64,000 bases of DNA, from positions 62,001 to 126,000 of the forward strand of contig NZ_CP021731.1 of the NCBI RefSeq assembly GCF_003628555.1, read 5' to 3'. The translations under genes were made by a program, and so were the position numbers. Shown here piece after piece: positions 38,127-50,174 of this stretch; the stretch's first letter is position 1; every line of letters starts with the position of its first letter. The DNA comes from Azoarcus sp. DN11. GTDB taxonomy: Bacteria > Pseudomonadota > Gammaproteobacteria > Burkholderiales > Rhodocyclaceae. The notes beneath the pieces are model-generated. The model was not told the DNA's origin. It did no database searches and was given only the letters and a program-made list of their open reading frames with translations.

Positions 38127-38468
38127 ATGCTGAAGATGGTTTTACTGCAGTTGGGCGCAACGATCGTGGCAACGGCCATTGCGGCCGTTTTTTTCGGCCC
38201 GGCCGGGGCGATTTCCGCGGTACTCGGAGGTCTCTCCTGCGTGCTCCCGAGTGCGCTCTTCGCGCTCAGGTTGCATCTCGTCGCCCAGCGCGGCGGGTCA
38301 GGTCATGTGACAGCTTTTTTTGTCGGCGAGTTCTTCAAGGTCGCGTCGATCGTGGGATTGTTGGTGCTGGTCGGGCTGAAATATGAAGACGTCCACTGGG
38401 GCGGCCTCTTCATCGGCCTGATCCTGGCACTCAAGGCGAATTTGTTTGCATTTTTGGTGAAGACCTGA
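38127..38468 (+). CDS. atpI: ATP synthase subunit I (AtpI)
   Basis: A 113-residue membrane protein with four hydrophobic segments (about residues 3-25, 28-50, 65-83 and 90-110). The motif GGLSCVLPSALFALRL is typical of AtpI. The protein is thought to aid assembly of the c-ring or Mg2+ supply and is not part of the finished enzyme. It stands first in the operon, as usual, two bases before atpB. Sequence is less conserved than the other subunits, so the call rests on size, topology and position. Confidence 0.88.
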   Translation: MLKMVLLQLGATIVATAIAAVFFGPAGAISAVLGGLSCVLPSALFALRLHLVAQRGGSGHVTAFFVGEFFKVASIVGLLVLVGLKYEDVHWGGLFIGLILALKANLFAFLVKT

Positions 38469-38470
38469 AT

Positions 38471-39301
38471 ATGGCTACCGAAGCACCCACCGCAGGCGAG
38501 TACATCGTCCACCACCTCACCCACTTCAACTCCACCGGGCACGCGCAGAAAGCCGTCATCGACTGGAGCATCCTCAACCTCGACACCCTGTTCTTCTCGA
38601 TCGCGCTGGGCGTCATCACGCTGTTCTTCCTGATCCGCGCCGCCAACAAGGCTACCGCGGGCGTGCCGGGGCGCTTCCAGGCCGCCGTCGAGATCCTCGT
38701 CGAGATGGTTGCTGACCAGGCCAAGGGCATCGTGCATAGCGCCGAGTCGCGCAAGTTCGTCGCGCCGGTCGCCCTCACCGTGTTCCTGTGGATCTTCCTC
38801 ATGAACTCGATGGACTTCCTGCCGGTCGATCTGCTGCCCAAGCTGTGGCAGGTCTCGACGGGCAATTCGCACGCCTTCCTGCGCGTCGTCCCGACTGCCG
38901 ACCTCAACGGCACGCTGGGCATGTCGATCGGCGTGTTGCTGCTGTGCCTCTACTACAACGTCAAGATCAAGGGCGTCTCCGGCTGGGTGCATGAACTCTT
39001 CACCGCGCCTTTCGGCGGCCACCCGCTGCTGTACCCGATCAACTTCTTCATGCAGATGATCGAGTTCCTCGCCAAGACCATCTCGCACGGCATGCGACTG
39101 TTCGGCAACATGTATGCCGGCGAACTGATCTTCATGCTGATCGCGCTGCTCGGGGGCACCGCCACCGTGTTCGGTTTCGTCGGCCACATCGTCGCCGGTT
39201 CGATCTGGGCTGTGTTCCACATCCTGATCGTCGCCCTGCAGGCCTTCATCTTCATGATGCTGACGCTGGTGTACATCGGCCAGGCTCACGAAAGCCACTA
39301 A
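38471..39301 (+). CDS. atpB: ATP synthase Fo subunit a
   Basis: A 276-residue integral membrane subunit providing the two proton half-channels against the c-ring. The segment ISHGMRLFGNMYAGELIFML contains the essential Arg (in M-R-L-F-G-N-M-Y-A-G-E). Five or six membrane helices are visible, with an N-terminal YIVHHLTHFNST. The C-terminal helix QAFIFMMLTLVYIGQAHE carries the conserved Gln. It follows atpI directly and precedes atpE by 58 bases. Confidence 0.97.
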   Translation: MATEAPTAGEYIVHHLTHFNSTGHAQKAVIDWSILNLDTLFFSIALGVITLFFLIRAANKATAGVPGRFQAAVEILVEMVADQAKGIVHSAESRKFVAPVALTVFLWIFLMNSMDFLPVDLLPKLWQVSTGNSHAFLRVVPTADLNGTLGMSIGVLLLCLYYNVKIKGVSGWVHELFTAPFGGHPLLYPINFFMQMIEFLAKTISHGMRLFGNMYAGELIFMLIALLGGTATVFGFVGHIVAGSIWAVFHILIVALQAFIFMMLTLVYIGQAHESH

Positions 39302-39350
39302 CTGTTTTGTAGTCGTCACTGGTTTCTTTTTAACTTCAATCTCTAACTAA

Positions 39351-39605
<255 letters not shown>

Positions 39606-39663
39606 TCGGTTCGCTCATTTGGCCAATATCGGCCTCATTGAACACAACTGAGGAGCAAGAACA

Positions 39664-40137
39664 GTGAATTTGAACGCAACACTGATCGCCCAGCTCGTTG
39701 TGTTCTTCATTCTGGCGTGGGTCACGATGAAGTTCGTGTGGCCCCCCATCGTGAAGGCACTCGACGAGCGCGCGAAGAAGATCGCGGACGGGCTCGCGGC
39801 TGCGGACAAGGCAAAGGCCGACCTCTCTCACGCCGAGAAGAAGGTCGTCGAGGAAATGCGCAAGGCCCGCGAATCGGCCGGCGACATGCGTGCTGTTGCC
39901 GAAAAGCAGGCAACCAATGTTCTCGACGAAGCCCGCGCGGAAGCCGCACGCATCATTTCCCAGGCGCGTGAAGCCGCGCAAGGCGAAGCCGCCGCTGCCG
40001 CGCAGCGCGCGAAGGAAGCCCTGCGCGACCAGGTCGCCAACCTCGCCGTTGCCGGCGCCGAGCGCATCCTGCGCCGCGAGATCAACGCCCAGGTGCACGC
40101 CGACCTGCTCGCCAACCTGAAACAGGAACTGCAATAA
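39664..40137 (+). CDS. atpF: ATP synthase Fo subunit b
   Basis: A 157-residue stator subunit. One N-terminal membrane helix ([20 protein letters not shown]) is followed by a long charged coiled-coil ([20 protein letters not shown] through [20 protein letters not shown]). A dimer of b links subunit a to F1 through delta. It starts with GTG at 39664 behind AGGAGC. Length matches the family. Confidence 0.95.
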   Translation: MNLNATLIAQLVVFFILAWVTMKFVWPPIVKALDERAKKIADGLAAADKAKADLSHAEKKVVEEMRKARESAGDMRAVAEKQATNVLDEARAEAARIISQAREAAQGEAAAAAQRAKEALRDQVANLAVAGAERILRREINAQVHADLLANLKQELQ

Positions 40138-40140
40138 GCC

Positions 40141-40677
40141 ATGGCCGAGAACGTCACCATCGCGCGCCCCTATGCGGATGCCGCCTTCGAGCTGGCTCGC
40201 GGGGCCGCTGCGCTGGGGCCTTGGTCGGAAGCTCTCGATCGGCTGGCCGCGATTGCCGCGGACAGCTCGATGCGGGCCTGCATCAGTGATCCGAAACTGT
40301 CGGCGCAGCAGCTGTACCAGCTGTTCCTCGACGTTGCGGGTCAGGGCCTGACCCCCGAGCTGCAGAATTTCGTTCGCGTCCTCGTGGATAACGAACGCCT
40401 GCAGGTGCTTCCGGAGATCCGTGACCTGTTCGTCGATCTCAAGAACGAACATGAAGGTGTCAGGGAGGCCGATATCGCCTCCGCCTTCCCGCTCGACGAT
40501 GCGACTCTGGCCACGCTGAAGTCCGATCTTGAAGCCCGCTTCAAGACCAAGCTGAACATCAGCGTGAGCCTCGACCCCGAACTCATCGGTGGGGTCCGTA
40601 TCGCCATCGGCGACGAAGTGATCGACGCCTCGGTCCGCGGCAAACTCGCGAACATGGCCGCTGCGCTAAAGAACTAG
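40141..40677 (+). CDS. atpH: ATP synthase F1 subunit delta
   Basis: A 178-residue stator protein joining b to the top of F1. Family regions: [20 protein letters not shown] at the N-terminus, [20 protein letters not shown] in the middle and [20 protein letters not shown] near the C-terminus. It starts three bases after the atpF stop and ends 12 bases before atpA. Confidence 0.95.
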   Translation: MAENVTIARPYADAAFELARGAAALGPWSEALDRLAAIAADSSMRACISDPKLSAQQLYQLFLDVAGQGLTPELQNFVRVLVDNERLQVLPEIRDLFVDLKNEHEGVREADIASAFPLDDATLATLKSDLEARFKTKLNISVSLDPELIGGVRIAIGDEVIDASVRGKLANMAAALKN

Positions 40678-40689
40678 GAGCATACCCAG

Positions 40690-42228
<1,539 letters not shown>

Positions 42229-42249
42229 GCCCGCGGACGGAGACGGAAA

Positions 42250-43119
42250 ATGGCTAGCGGTAAGGAAATCCGTACCAAGATCAAGAGCGTGCAAAACACG
42301 CGCAAGATCACCAAGGCCATGGAAATGGTGGCCGCGTCCAAAATGCGCAAGGCGCAGGACCGGATGCGTGCTGCCCGTCCCTATGCCGAGAAGATCCGCC
42401 GACTCGCCGCGAACCTGTCCCAGGCCACTGTGACCGACTACAAGCACCCGTTCCTGGTCCACAAGGACCAGGTCAAGCGGGTGGGCCTGATCCTCGTCAC
42501 CACCGACAAGGGTCTGTGCGGCGGTCTCAACACCAACATCCAGCGTGTCGCGCTGAACGCGATGAAGGATTGGAGCGCCAGCGGCGCCTCCGATATCCGC
42601 GCCTGCTGCATCGGCAACAAGGGGCTCGGCTTCATGCAGCGGATGGGCGCCAACGTCGTGTCGCATGTCGTGCAGATGGGCGACACGCCGCACCTGGAAA
42701 AGATGATCGGCCCGGTCAAGGTCATGCTCGACGCGTTCCAGAACGGCGAGCTCGACGCGGTCTACATTGCCTACACGCGCTTCATCAACACGATGAAGCA
42801 GGAGCCGGTGCTGGAGCAGTTGCTCCCGCTGTCCGGCGAGCAGCTGGGCACACCGGAAAGCTCGTGGGATTACCTCTACGAGCCGGATCCGCAGGTGGTC
42901 ATCGACGAGATGCTGGTGCGTTACGTCGAGGCGCTGGTGTACCAGGCTGTCGCCGAGAACATGGCTTCCGAACAGAGTGCGCGAATGGTGGCAATGAAGG
43001 CCGCCTCCGACAATGCCAAGACCGTGATTGGCGACCTGCAGCTGGTCTATAACAAGACCCGCCAGGCTGCGATCACGAAGGAGCTGTCGGAGATCGTCAG
43101 CGGCGCCGCCGCGGTGTAA
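42250..43119 (+). CDS. atpG: ATP synthase F1 subunit gamma
   Basis: A 289-residue rotor shaft. [20 protein letters not shown] and [19 protein letters not shown] form the N-terminal coiled-coil helix. [13 protein letters not shown] lies in the Rossmann-like body, and the C-terminal helix ends [20 protein letters not shown], the gamma signature. It sits between atpA and atpD in the usual order. Confidence 0.97.
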   Translation: MASGKEIRTKIKSVQNTRKITKAMEMVAASKMRKAQDRMRAARPYAEKIRRLAANLSQATVTDYKHPFLVHKDQVKRVGLILVTTDKGLCGGLNTNIQRVALNAMKDWSASGASDIRACCIGNKGLGFMQRMGANVVSHVVQMGDTPHLEKMIGPVKVMLDAFQNGELDAVYIAYTRFINTMKQEPVLEQLLPLSGEQLGTPESSWDYLYEPDPQVVIDEMLVRYVEALVYQAVAENMASEQSARMVAMKAASDNAKTVIGDLQLVYNKTRQAAITKELSEIVSGAAAV

Positions 43120-43130
43120 CGGAATATTGA

Positions 43131-44546
<1,416 letters not shown>

Positions 44547-44601
44547 TCTGGCGCGCGCCGTGCGGCAGTCCGCTGCCGCGCGGCCTTGAATAGGAGTCAA
44601 C

Positions 44602-45027
44602 ATGGCAATGATGGTCCACGTGGATATCGTCAGCGCGGAAGAGCAGATCTTTTCCGGTCTGGCGGAGTTCGTTGCGCTTCCCGGCGAGGCGGGCGAACTC
44701 GGGATCCTGCCCGGCCACATGCCGCTGATGACCCGGATCAAGCCGGGCGCGGTGCGTGTGAAGGTGCGGGATCAGGCGGACGAGGAGCTGGTATTCGTCG
44801 CCGGCGGCATCCTGGAAGTTCAGCCGGGGCTGGTCACCGTTCTGGCCGACACCGCGATCCGCGGCAAGGATCTCGACGAGGCCAAGGCCCTCGAAGCCAA
44901 GCGTATGGCGGAAGAGGCGCTGCAGAACAGGTCGTCGGAGCTCGATTACGCGAAGGCCCAGGCAGAACTCGCCGAAGCGATCGCCCAGATCGCCGCGATC
45001 CAGAAGCTGCGCAAGCGCGGTCACTGA
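44602..45027 (+). CDS. atpC: ATP synthase F1 subunit epsilon
   Basis: A 141-residue rotor and inhibitory subunit. The N-terminal beta-sandwich ([40 protein letters not shown]) is followed by a two-helix C-terminal domain ([20 protein letters not shown]). The C-terminal helices can clamp the enzyme to limit ATP hydrolysis. It ends the operon, and the terminator at 45065-45093 follows. Confidence 0.96.
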   Translation: MAMMVHVDIVSAEEQIFSGLAEFVALPGEAGELGILPGHMPLMTRIKPGAVRVKVRDQADEELVFVAGGILEVQPGLVTVLADTAIRGKDLDEAKALEAKRMAEEALQNRSSELDYAKAQAELAEAIAQIAAIQKLRKRGH

Positions 45028-45064
45028 GCGGCGGGCGTCGCGGCCGCGGCGCGCACGACGCACG

Positions 45065-45093
45065 AAGGGCAGTCCGTATCGGGCTGCCCTTTT
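45065..45093 (+). terminator. Rho-independent terminator of the atp operon
   Basis: AAGGGCAG (45065-45072) and CTGCCCTT (45084-45091) make a perfect 8-bp stem with an 11-base loop, ending in TTTT (45090-45093) and further T-rich sequence. It lies 38 bases after the atpC stop, before converging ubiJ. Confidence 0.85.
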
Positions 45094-45194
45094 CATTTAC
45101 GGGGCGGGAACAGTTATGCGGGGGCCGCGCCCGGTAGGTTCAAACTCGCCGTTCGTGCCGGCCGGGGACGGGACGCGTGCCCGCGCTGCGGGTT

Positions 45195-45797
45195 TCAGCC
45201 GCGTCGTCCGGCCGTCGAGAGCCGGCCGACACGCTTGTCGAGGCGCGCGAGATCATCGCGCAAGCGGCCCAGTTCGTCGCCGAGGGACGCGAGGGTTCCG
45301 CGCGTGACGAGGGCCTGCTGTTCCTCGACGAGGTATTCGGCAAGGTTGCCGGTGAGGCCGGACCACGCTCGTTCGTGCATGCGTCGCAGCGCGCCGACAC
45401 CTTCAACCATGCGGTGCGCGACGATGTCGCCGAAGATACGCGACAGGTCTTCCTCGGCGTCCCAGCGCAGGTGGCGGAACACGAAACCCAGGGTGTCGGC
45501 GAGCTCGGCGTTGCCCTCGATACGCACGGCCTTCATCGCCTTGTTGGTGTCGCCGCCGATGAGCCCGGGCAGGGCCGCGAGCGGCACCGACAGCGTGACC
45601 GCGGGTGGCGTGTCCGTGCCGGCGTCGATCAGGTAGCCGTCGGCATCGATCGCGAACAGCAGTTCGGCCGGTTCGGCGCGCAGGAGGGCGTACTGTCCGG
45701 CGTGCGGGGCCAGCCGCTCGCGCGCCCAGTCGGCGCGGGCGAGCAGATGGTTGGCAGCGGAGAGCGTGCCGCGGGTGCCGAAATTCAGGATGGACAT
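45195..45797 (-). CDS. ubiJ: Ubiquinone biosynthesis accessory factor UbiJ (SCP2 domain)
   Basis: A 200-residue protein. The N-terminal SCP2-like lipid-binding fold (about 15-110) contains LLFAIDADGYLIDAG and VTLSVPLAALPGLI, then KAVRIEGNAELADTLGFVFR. The C-terminal half is helical and charged (SLGDELGRLRDDLARLDKRV), likely coiled-coil. UbiJ binds ubiquinone intermediates in the cytoplasmic Ubi complex. It follows ubiE and a Tim44 gene; the common partner ubiB is not next to it here, because the atp operon lies beyond. The start is ATG 45797. Confidence 0.88.
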   Translation of the reverse strand: MSILNFGTRGTLSAANHLLARADWARERLAPHAGQYALLRAEPAELLFAIDADGYLIDAGTDTPPAVTLSVPLAALPGLIGGDTNKAMKAVRIEGNAELADTLGFVFRHLRWDAEEDLSRIFGDIVAHRMVEGVGALRRMHERAWSGLTGNLAEYLVEEQQALVTRGTLASLGDELGRLRDDLARLDKRVGRLSTAGRRG

Positions 45798-45831
45798 GGA
45801 GGCGGCCGCCGGGCGCGGCGGCGAGGCACGA

Positions 45832-46701
45832 TCAGGCGACTTGCTGGATGCCGGCAACGATCCAGCCGCCGCTGCCGCTGCGCGGTTTGGTGAGGTGCCA
45901 GATCTCGTCGAAGGGGGCGGGCGGTGCGCCGGGTTCCTCGCGCAGCATCCCGGTGAAACGCACGCTGACGATGTAGCGTTGCGCTTCCTCGACAACCTCG
46001 AGCACCTGGGCGTTGAGTTCGATGACGTCGGTACGTTGCGCGCTCATGCCGCGGTCGGCCATCTGCAGGCGGATCTCGGCGTACATCTCGGGGGTGGTGA
46101 ATTCCCGGATGTCGTCGAGGTTGCCGGCATCGTGTGCGGCCTGCAGGCGGATGAAGTTCACCTTCGCCTGGCGGGCGAAGGCGTCGGCGTCGAAATCGGG
46201 CGGTATCGCAGGCTTTGCCGGGGCCGCCGCGCCGCCGCCGAATGCGGGGGCGGCGGGGGCGACATCGGCAACGCTGGTCTGAGCCGCACCGGCGTACTGC
46301 ATGCCGCCCGCTGCGGGCGCGCCGGTGCTGCGCCGCGACAGCAGACGGAAGAGTGCGACGGCGGCCAGCACGAGCAGGCCGATCGTGAGCATGGAGCCGA
46401 ATTCCCCGCCCAGACCGAAGTGCGAGAACAGCGCGGCGAGGCCCACGCCCGCGGCGAGGCCGGCAAGCGGACCCAGCCAGGAGCGCCGGGGCTGCGGCGC
46501 CTGCGGCGGAATGGGCGCGGTCGCCGGGGAAGCTTGCGGGGCCGGGGCGGGCGTCACGGCTGGCCGTGGGGCTTGAGGCGGGGTGATCTGCCGCTGCATG
46601 CCGAGGCTGCTGCCGCCGCCGAGGCGCTTGGCTTCGACGTCGCCGACGCCCAAGCCAAAGACGACGATAACCGTGAGGAGGGTGAGGAGGAAGTTCTTCA
46701 T
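45832..46701 (-). CDS. Tim44-domain membrane protein
   Basis: A 289-residue protein. It has an N-terminal hydrophobic signal or anchor (FLLTLLTVIVVFGLGVG), a Pro/Ala-rich linker, and two close membrane segments (about 75-95 and 102-120). The C-terminal Tim44-like domain carries FARQAKVNFIRLQAAHDAGN, LDDIREFTTPEMYAEIRLQM and FDEIWHLTKPRSGSGGWIVA. In mitochondria Tim44 tethers import motors; the bacterial proteins have unknown roles but are frequently found between ubiE and ubiJ, as here. The start ATG 46701 gives the signal segment. Confidence 0.85.
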   Translation of the reverse strand: MKNFLLTLLTVIVVFGLGVGDVEAKRLGGGSSLGMQRQITPPQAPRPAVTPAPAPQASPATAPIPPQAPQPRRSWLGPLAGLAAGVGLAALFSHFGLGGEFGSMLTIGLLVLAAVALFRLLSRRSTGAPAAGGMQYAGAAQTSVADVAPAAPAFGGGAAAPAKPAIPPDFDADAFARQAKVNFIRLQAAHDAGNLDDIREFTTPEMYAEIRLQMADRGMSAQRTDVIELNAQVLEVVEEAQRYIVSVRFTGMLREEPGAPPAPFDEIWHLTKPRSGSGGWIVAGIQQVA

Positions 46702-46763
46702 GACGCGTATCGCTCCAGGGCGCGAAGTGTTTGTTTCGGGGGGAGTCGTCCGCGGCGCCGCTG

Positions 46764-47501
46764 TCAGACCTTGTAGCCGCGGTGCAGCGCAACGATGCCG
46801 GCGCTGAGGTTGAAGTAATCGACCCGCTTGAAGCCGACTTGTTCCATCAGCGCCTTGAGCTCTTCCTGGGGCGGATGCATGCGGATCGATTCGGCCAGGT
46901 AGCGGTAGCTGTCGGGGTCGCCGGCGACCTTCGCACCCATCCACGGCAGGATCTTGAAGGAGTACAGGTCGTAGGCGGGCGCGAGCGGTGCCCACACCCT
47001 GGAGAATTCAAGCACCAGCAGGCGCCCGCCGGGACGCAGCACGCGGCGCATCTCGGCCAGCGCGGCGTCCTTGTGCGTCATGTTGCGCAGGCCGAAGGCG
47101 ACCGTCACGCAGTCGAACCAGTTGTCCGGGAAAGGCAGCTTCTCGGCGCTGCACTGCGCGACCGGCAGGGCGTAGCCGCGATCGAGCACGCGGTCGCGGC
47201 CGACGGAGAGCATCGCGTGGTTGATGTCGGTGAGCCAGACCTGGCCTTCGCGCCCGACGCGCTTGGCGAAGGCGAGCGACAGGTCGGCGGTGCCCCCGGC
47301 GACGTCGAGCACGCGATCGCCGCGGCCGACGCCGGAGATCTGGATCGTGAACGCCTTCCACAGCCGGTGCAGGCCGAAGGACATCAGGTCGTTCATGATG
47401 TCGTACTTGGTCGCGACCGAGGAGAAGACCTCGGCGACGCGTTGCTGCTTCTCGCCTTCGGCGACGGTCTCGAAGCCGAAGTGGGTGGTCTTGTCGTTCA
47501 T
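46764..47501 (-). CDS. ubiE: Ubiquinone/menaquinone biosynthesis C-methyltransferase UbiE
   Basis: A 245-residue SAM methyltransferase for the C-methylation step in ubiquinone (and menaquinone) synthesis. [20 protein letters not shown] is the N-terminal signature. The SAM motif is [29 protein letters not shown] [20 protein letters not shown] and the C-terminal [20 protein letters not shown] complete the family pattern. It begins two bases after the DUF971 stop, giving a tight minus-strand unit DUF971-ubiE-Tim44-ubiJ. Confidence 0.96.
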   Translation of the reverse strand: MNDKTTHFGFETVAEGEKQQRVAEVFSSVATKYDIMNDLMSFGLHRLWKAFTIQISGVGRGDRVLDVAGGTADLSLAFAKRVGREGQVWLTDINHAMLSVGRDRVLDRGYALPVAQCSAEKLPFPDNWFDCVTVAFGLRNMTHKDAALAEMRRVLRPGGRLLVLEFSRVWAPLAPAYDLYSFKILPWMGAKVAGDPDSYRYLAESIRMHPPQEELKALMEQVGFKRVDYFNLSAGIVALHRGYKV

Positions 47502-47503
47502 GT

Positions 47504-47926
47504 TCAGTGCTTGTGGCCGCAGCCGTGCTTGGGCGCGGGCGGTGGGTTGTCGGCGGGGTCGCGGCTCGCGCCGGCCGCGGTGAGGCGGTCGAGGTACTCC
47601 TGCCACAGCGTGTCGTGCCGGGTGGCGAGCATGTGGAGGTAGTCCCACGAATACAGGCCGCTGTCGTGCCCGTCGGAAAACACAAGCTTCACGGCGTAGT
47701 GGCCGACCGGTTCGATGTCGAGGAGCTCGACGTCGCGCTTGCCGACCTGCAGGGTTTCCTGCCCCGCACCGTGGCCGCGGACTTCCGCAGACGGGGAATA
47801 CACGCGCAGGTACTCGAAGGGCAGCGAGTATTCGTTGCCCTCGCCGAACGCGATTTCGAGCATGCGCGATTTGCGGTGCAGCGTGAGTGCGGTGGGGATG
47901 GGGGTGTCGTCGTCGAGGCCGGCCAT
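47504..47926 (-). CDS. DUF971 domain protein (GBBH-like N-terminal domain)
   Basis: A 140-residue protein. [40 protein letters not shown] and [20 protein letters not shown] match the DUF971 fold, also seen at the N-terminus of gamma-butyrobetaine hydroxylase where it binds zinc. The His/Cys-rich tail KHGCGHKH may bind a metal. Homologues regularly precede ubiE in betaproteobacteria. Its function is unknown; it may be an Fe-S cluster or metal-related accessory protein. Confidence 0.85.
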   Translation of the reverse strand: MAGLDDDTPIPTALTLHRKSRMLEIAFGEGNEYSLPFEYLRVYSPSAEVRGHGAGQETLQVGKRDVELLDIEPVGHYAVKLVFSDGHDSGLYSWDYLHMLATRHDTLWQEYLDRLTAAGASRDPADNPPPAPKHGCGHKH

Positions 47927-48028
47927 GCTTGCCCCTGCTTGCGGTTGAAGGGGATATCAATCATACCCGAATCGGGGCCCGCCCGTGCCCTGCGGGCGCA
48001 GCCGGAGGGCTTGTTGCGGGAACGTGAC

Positions 48029-48062
48029 CTGTCACAAAATCGTCAATTTCCCGCAATACACT
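48029..48062 (+). promoter_or_regulatory. Pho box and promoter of phoBR
   Basis: CTGTCACAAAATCGTCAAT at 48029-48047 matches the Pho box: CTGTCAC and TCGTCAA share the GTCA core with 11-base spacing and an A/T-rich middle. Ten bases later TACACT (48057-48062) serves as the -10, the normal arrangement where PhoB replaces the -35. The phoB ATG is at 48092. Autoregulation by PhoB is inferred. Confidence 0.7.
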
Positions 48063-48091
48063 GCGTGCTACGACATGGAGTGTGCATAGAT

Positions 48092-48796
48092 ATGGCCGCG
48101 AACATCCTGCTGGTGGAAGACGAGCCGGCGATCCAGGAACTGATTGCCGCAAACCTTGGACGGGCGGGCCACCACGTGGTGCGCGCCGGGGACGCTGAGA
48201 CGGCGCAGCGTATCGTGCGCGAGGCCCTGCCGGATCTGGTGCTGCTCGACTGGATGCTGCCGGGGATGTCGGGGATCGAGCTGGCGCGCCGGCTGCGGGC
48301 GGACGAGCGCACGCGCGGCATTCCGATCATCATGCTGACGGCGCGCGGCGAGGAGCAGGACAAGGTCGCGGGCCTGGAGATGGGGGCGGATGACTACATC
48401 ACGAAGCCCTTCAGCCCGCGCGAGCTGGTCGCGCGCATCAAGGCGGTGCTGCGCCGCCGTGCGCCGCAGGCGACGGAGGATCCGGTGCAGCTGGGGGGCC
48501 TGAGCCTCGATCCGGCGACGCACCGGGTCAACGCGGGGGAGCGGCCGGTGGTGCTGGGGCCGACCGAGTTCCGCCTGCTGCACTTCCTGATGACCCATCC
48601 CGAGCGCGTGCATTCGCGCGCGCAGTTGCTCGATCAGGTGTGGGGTGATCACGTGTTCGTCGAGGAGCGCACGGTGGATGTGCACGTGCGCCGTCTGCGT
48701 GCGGCGTTGGAGCCGGTCGGGCAGGACGGCCTGATCCAGACGGTGCGTGGCAGCGGCTACCGCCTGTCGGCCCTGCCAGCGGTGGCCGGTGCGTAA
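48092..48796 (+). CDS. phoB: Phosphate regulon response regulator PhoB
   Basis: A 234-residue OmpR-type regulator. The receiver holds [20 protein letters not shown], the phosphorylated Asp about residue 53 in [13 protein letters not shown], and [15 protein letters not shown], the latter typical of PhoB. The winged-helix effector ([20 protein letters not shown] through [14 protein letters not shown]) binds Pho boxes. It is followed by phoR with an 8-base overlap, and its own promoter carries a Pho box. It activates phosphate-starvation genes. Confidence 0.94.
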   Translation: MAANILLVEDEPAIQELIAANLGRAGHHVVRAGDAETAQRIVREALPDLVLLDWMLPGMSGIELARRLRADERTRGIPIIMLTARGEEQDKVAGLEMGADDYITKPFSPRELVARIKAVLRRRAPQATEDPVQLGGLSLDPATHRVNAGERPVVLGPTEFRLLHFLMTHPERVHSRAQLLDQVWGDHVFVEERTVDVHVRRLRAALEPVGQDGLIQTVRGSGYRLSALPAVAGA

Positions 48797-50174
48797 GATC
48801 GTTGCGGCGCCAGTTTCGGGCGGGAGTTTCTCCATTAGACAAGTGACGCGATACGTGTGGTGGCAGGCGGTGCGCATGCTGGGCCTGGTGGCGCTGCTGG
48901 CGCTGGTCGTCGGCGCGCTGGGCGGCAAGGCGGCGGCGCTGGGGACGGTGTTCGTCGGCATCGTCGCGATGCTCGTGTATCAGTTGCTGAACCTGCACCG
49001 GCTCGTCGAATGGACCTATGCGCCGGTCGGGTCGCCGCTGCCGCCCGGGGTCGGCATCTGGGCGCATATCTACTACGACCTCGACCGGCGTTCGCGCACG
49101 TCCGTGGACCTGCGCGAGCGCCTGACGAGCGCGCTCGACCGTTTCCACGAAGCGAGCCAGGCGATGCCCGACGGCGTGCTGTACCTCGCCGCGAACGATC
49201 GCATCGAGTGGCTGAACCGCAAGGCGGAGCGCCATTTCGGCATCGACAGCCGGCGCGACCGCGGCGCGCTCGTGACCACGCTCGTGCGCGAGCCGGAGTT
49301 CGTGCACTTCCTGCAGGCCGGCGATTACGCGGAACCGCTGGTGCTGCATTCGACGCGCCGGGCGGGGCTCACGCTGCTGTTGCAGGTGGTGCCCTTCGGC
49401 GACGACCAGAAGATGGTGGTGTCGCGCGACGTCAGCCAGCTGGAGAAGCTCGAGACGATGCGGCGCGATTTCATCGCCAATGTGTCGCACGAGCTGCGCA
49501 CGCCGCTGACCGTCGTGACGGGTTTCCTCGAGACGCTGATCGAAGGCCGGGACGACTTTGCGCCCGAGGACGTGACGAACTTCCTGCAGCTCGCGCTGGA
49601 CCAGTCGCTGCGCATGCAGACGCTGATCGAGGATCTGCTGACGCTTTCGGCGCTCGAGACCGGGGCCCCGGCGCCGGTCGAGGAGTGCGTGGATATCGCC
49701 AGTCTCGTGCAGAGCATCGCCGAGGACACGCGCCTGCTGTCGAACGGCCGGCACGTGATCGACGCCAGCATCGACGGGCGTCCCGGTTGTGCGCGGTTGC
49801 TGGGCAGCGCCAAGGAGCTGCGCTCGGCGTTTGCCAACCTCGCCAGCAATGCGGTCCGGTACACGCCGGCCGGCGGGCACATCCGGTTGAGCTGGGCCTG
49901 CAGCGACGGCTGCGGGGAATTCGCGGTCGAGGACGATGGCATCGGGATCGCCACCGAGGACATCCCGCGCCTGACCGAGCGCTTCTATCGTGTTGACCGC
50001 GGCCGTTCGCGCGAGACCGGCGGCACGGGCCTCGGCCTGGCGATCGTCAAGCACATCCTGTCGCGCCACCAGGCCGAGTTGCGCATCGCCAGCGAACTCG
50101 GCAAGGGGAGCCGTTTCAGCGTACGCTTTCCGGCCGGGCGGCTGGGGCAGGCGAATCCAGCGTCTCATAGCTGA
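48789..50174 (+). CDS. phoR: Phosphate regulon sensor kinase PhoR
   Basis: A 461-residue kinase. Two N-terminal membrane helices (about 25-45 and 48-68) lack a sizeable periplasmic loop, as in E. coli PhoR. A PAS domain follows ([20 protein letters not shown]). The HisKA motif is [20 protein letters not shown] with His about 234, and the HATPase has [20 protein letters not shown] and [14 protein letters not shown]. The GTG at 48789 overlaps the phoB end; a GTG at 48844 is a shorter alternative. Its last 59 bases overlap the converging gene 50116-51744. Confidence 0.92.
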   Translation: MRKIVAAPVSGGSFSIRQVTRYVWWQAVRMLGLVALLALVVGALGGKAAALGTVFVGIVAMLVYQLLNLHRLVEWTYAPVGSPLPPGVGIWAHIYYDLDRRSRTSVDLRERLTSALDRFHEASQAMPDGVLYLAANDRIEWLNRKAERHFGIDSRRDRGALVTTLVREPEFVHFLQAGDYAEPLVLHSTRRAGLTLLLQVVPFGDDQKMVVSRDVSQLEKLETMRRDFIANVSHELRTPLTVVTGFLETLIEGRDDFAPEDVTNFLQLALDQSLRMQTLIEDLLTLSALETGAPAPVEECVDIASLVQSIAEDTRLLSNGRHVIDASIDGRPGCARLLGSAKELRSAFANLASNAVRYTPAGGHIRLSWACSDGCGEFAVEDDGIGIATEDIPRLTERFYRVDRGRSRETGGTGLGLAIVKHILSRHQAELRIASELGKGSRFSVRFPAGRLGQANPASHS

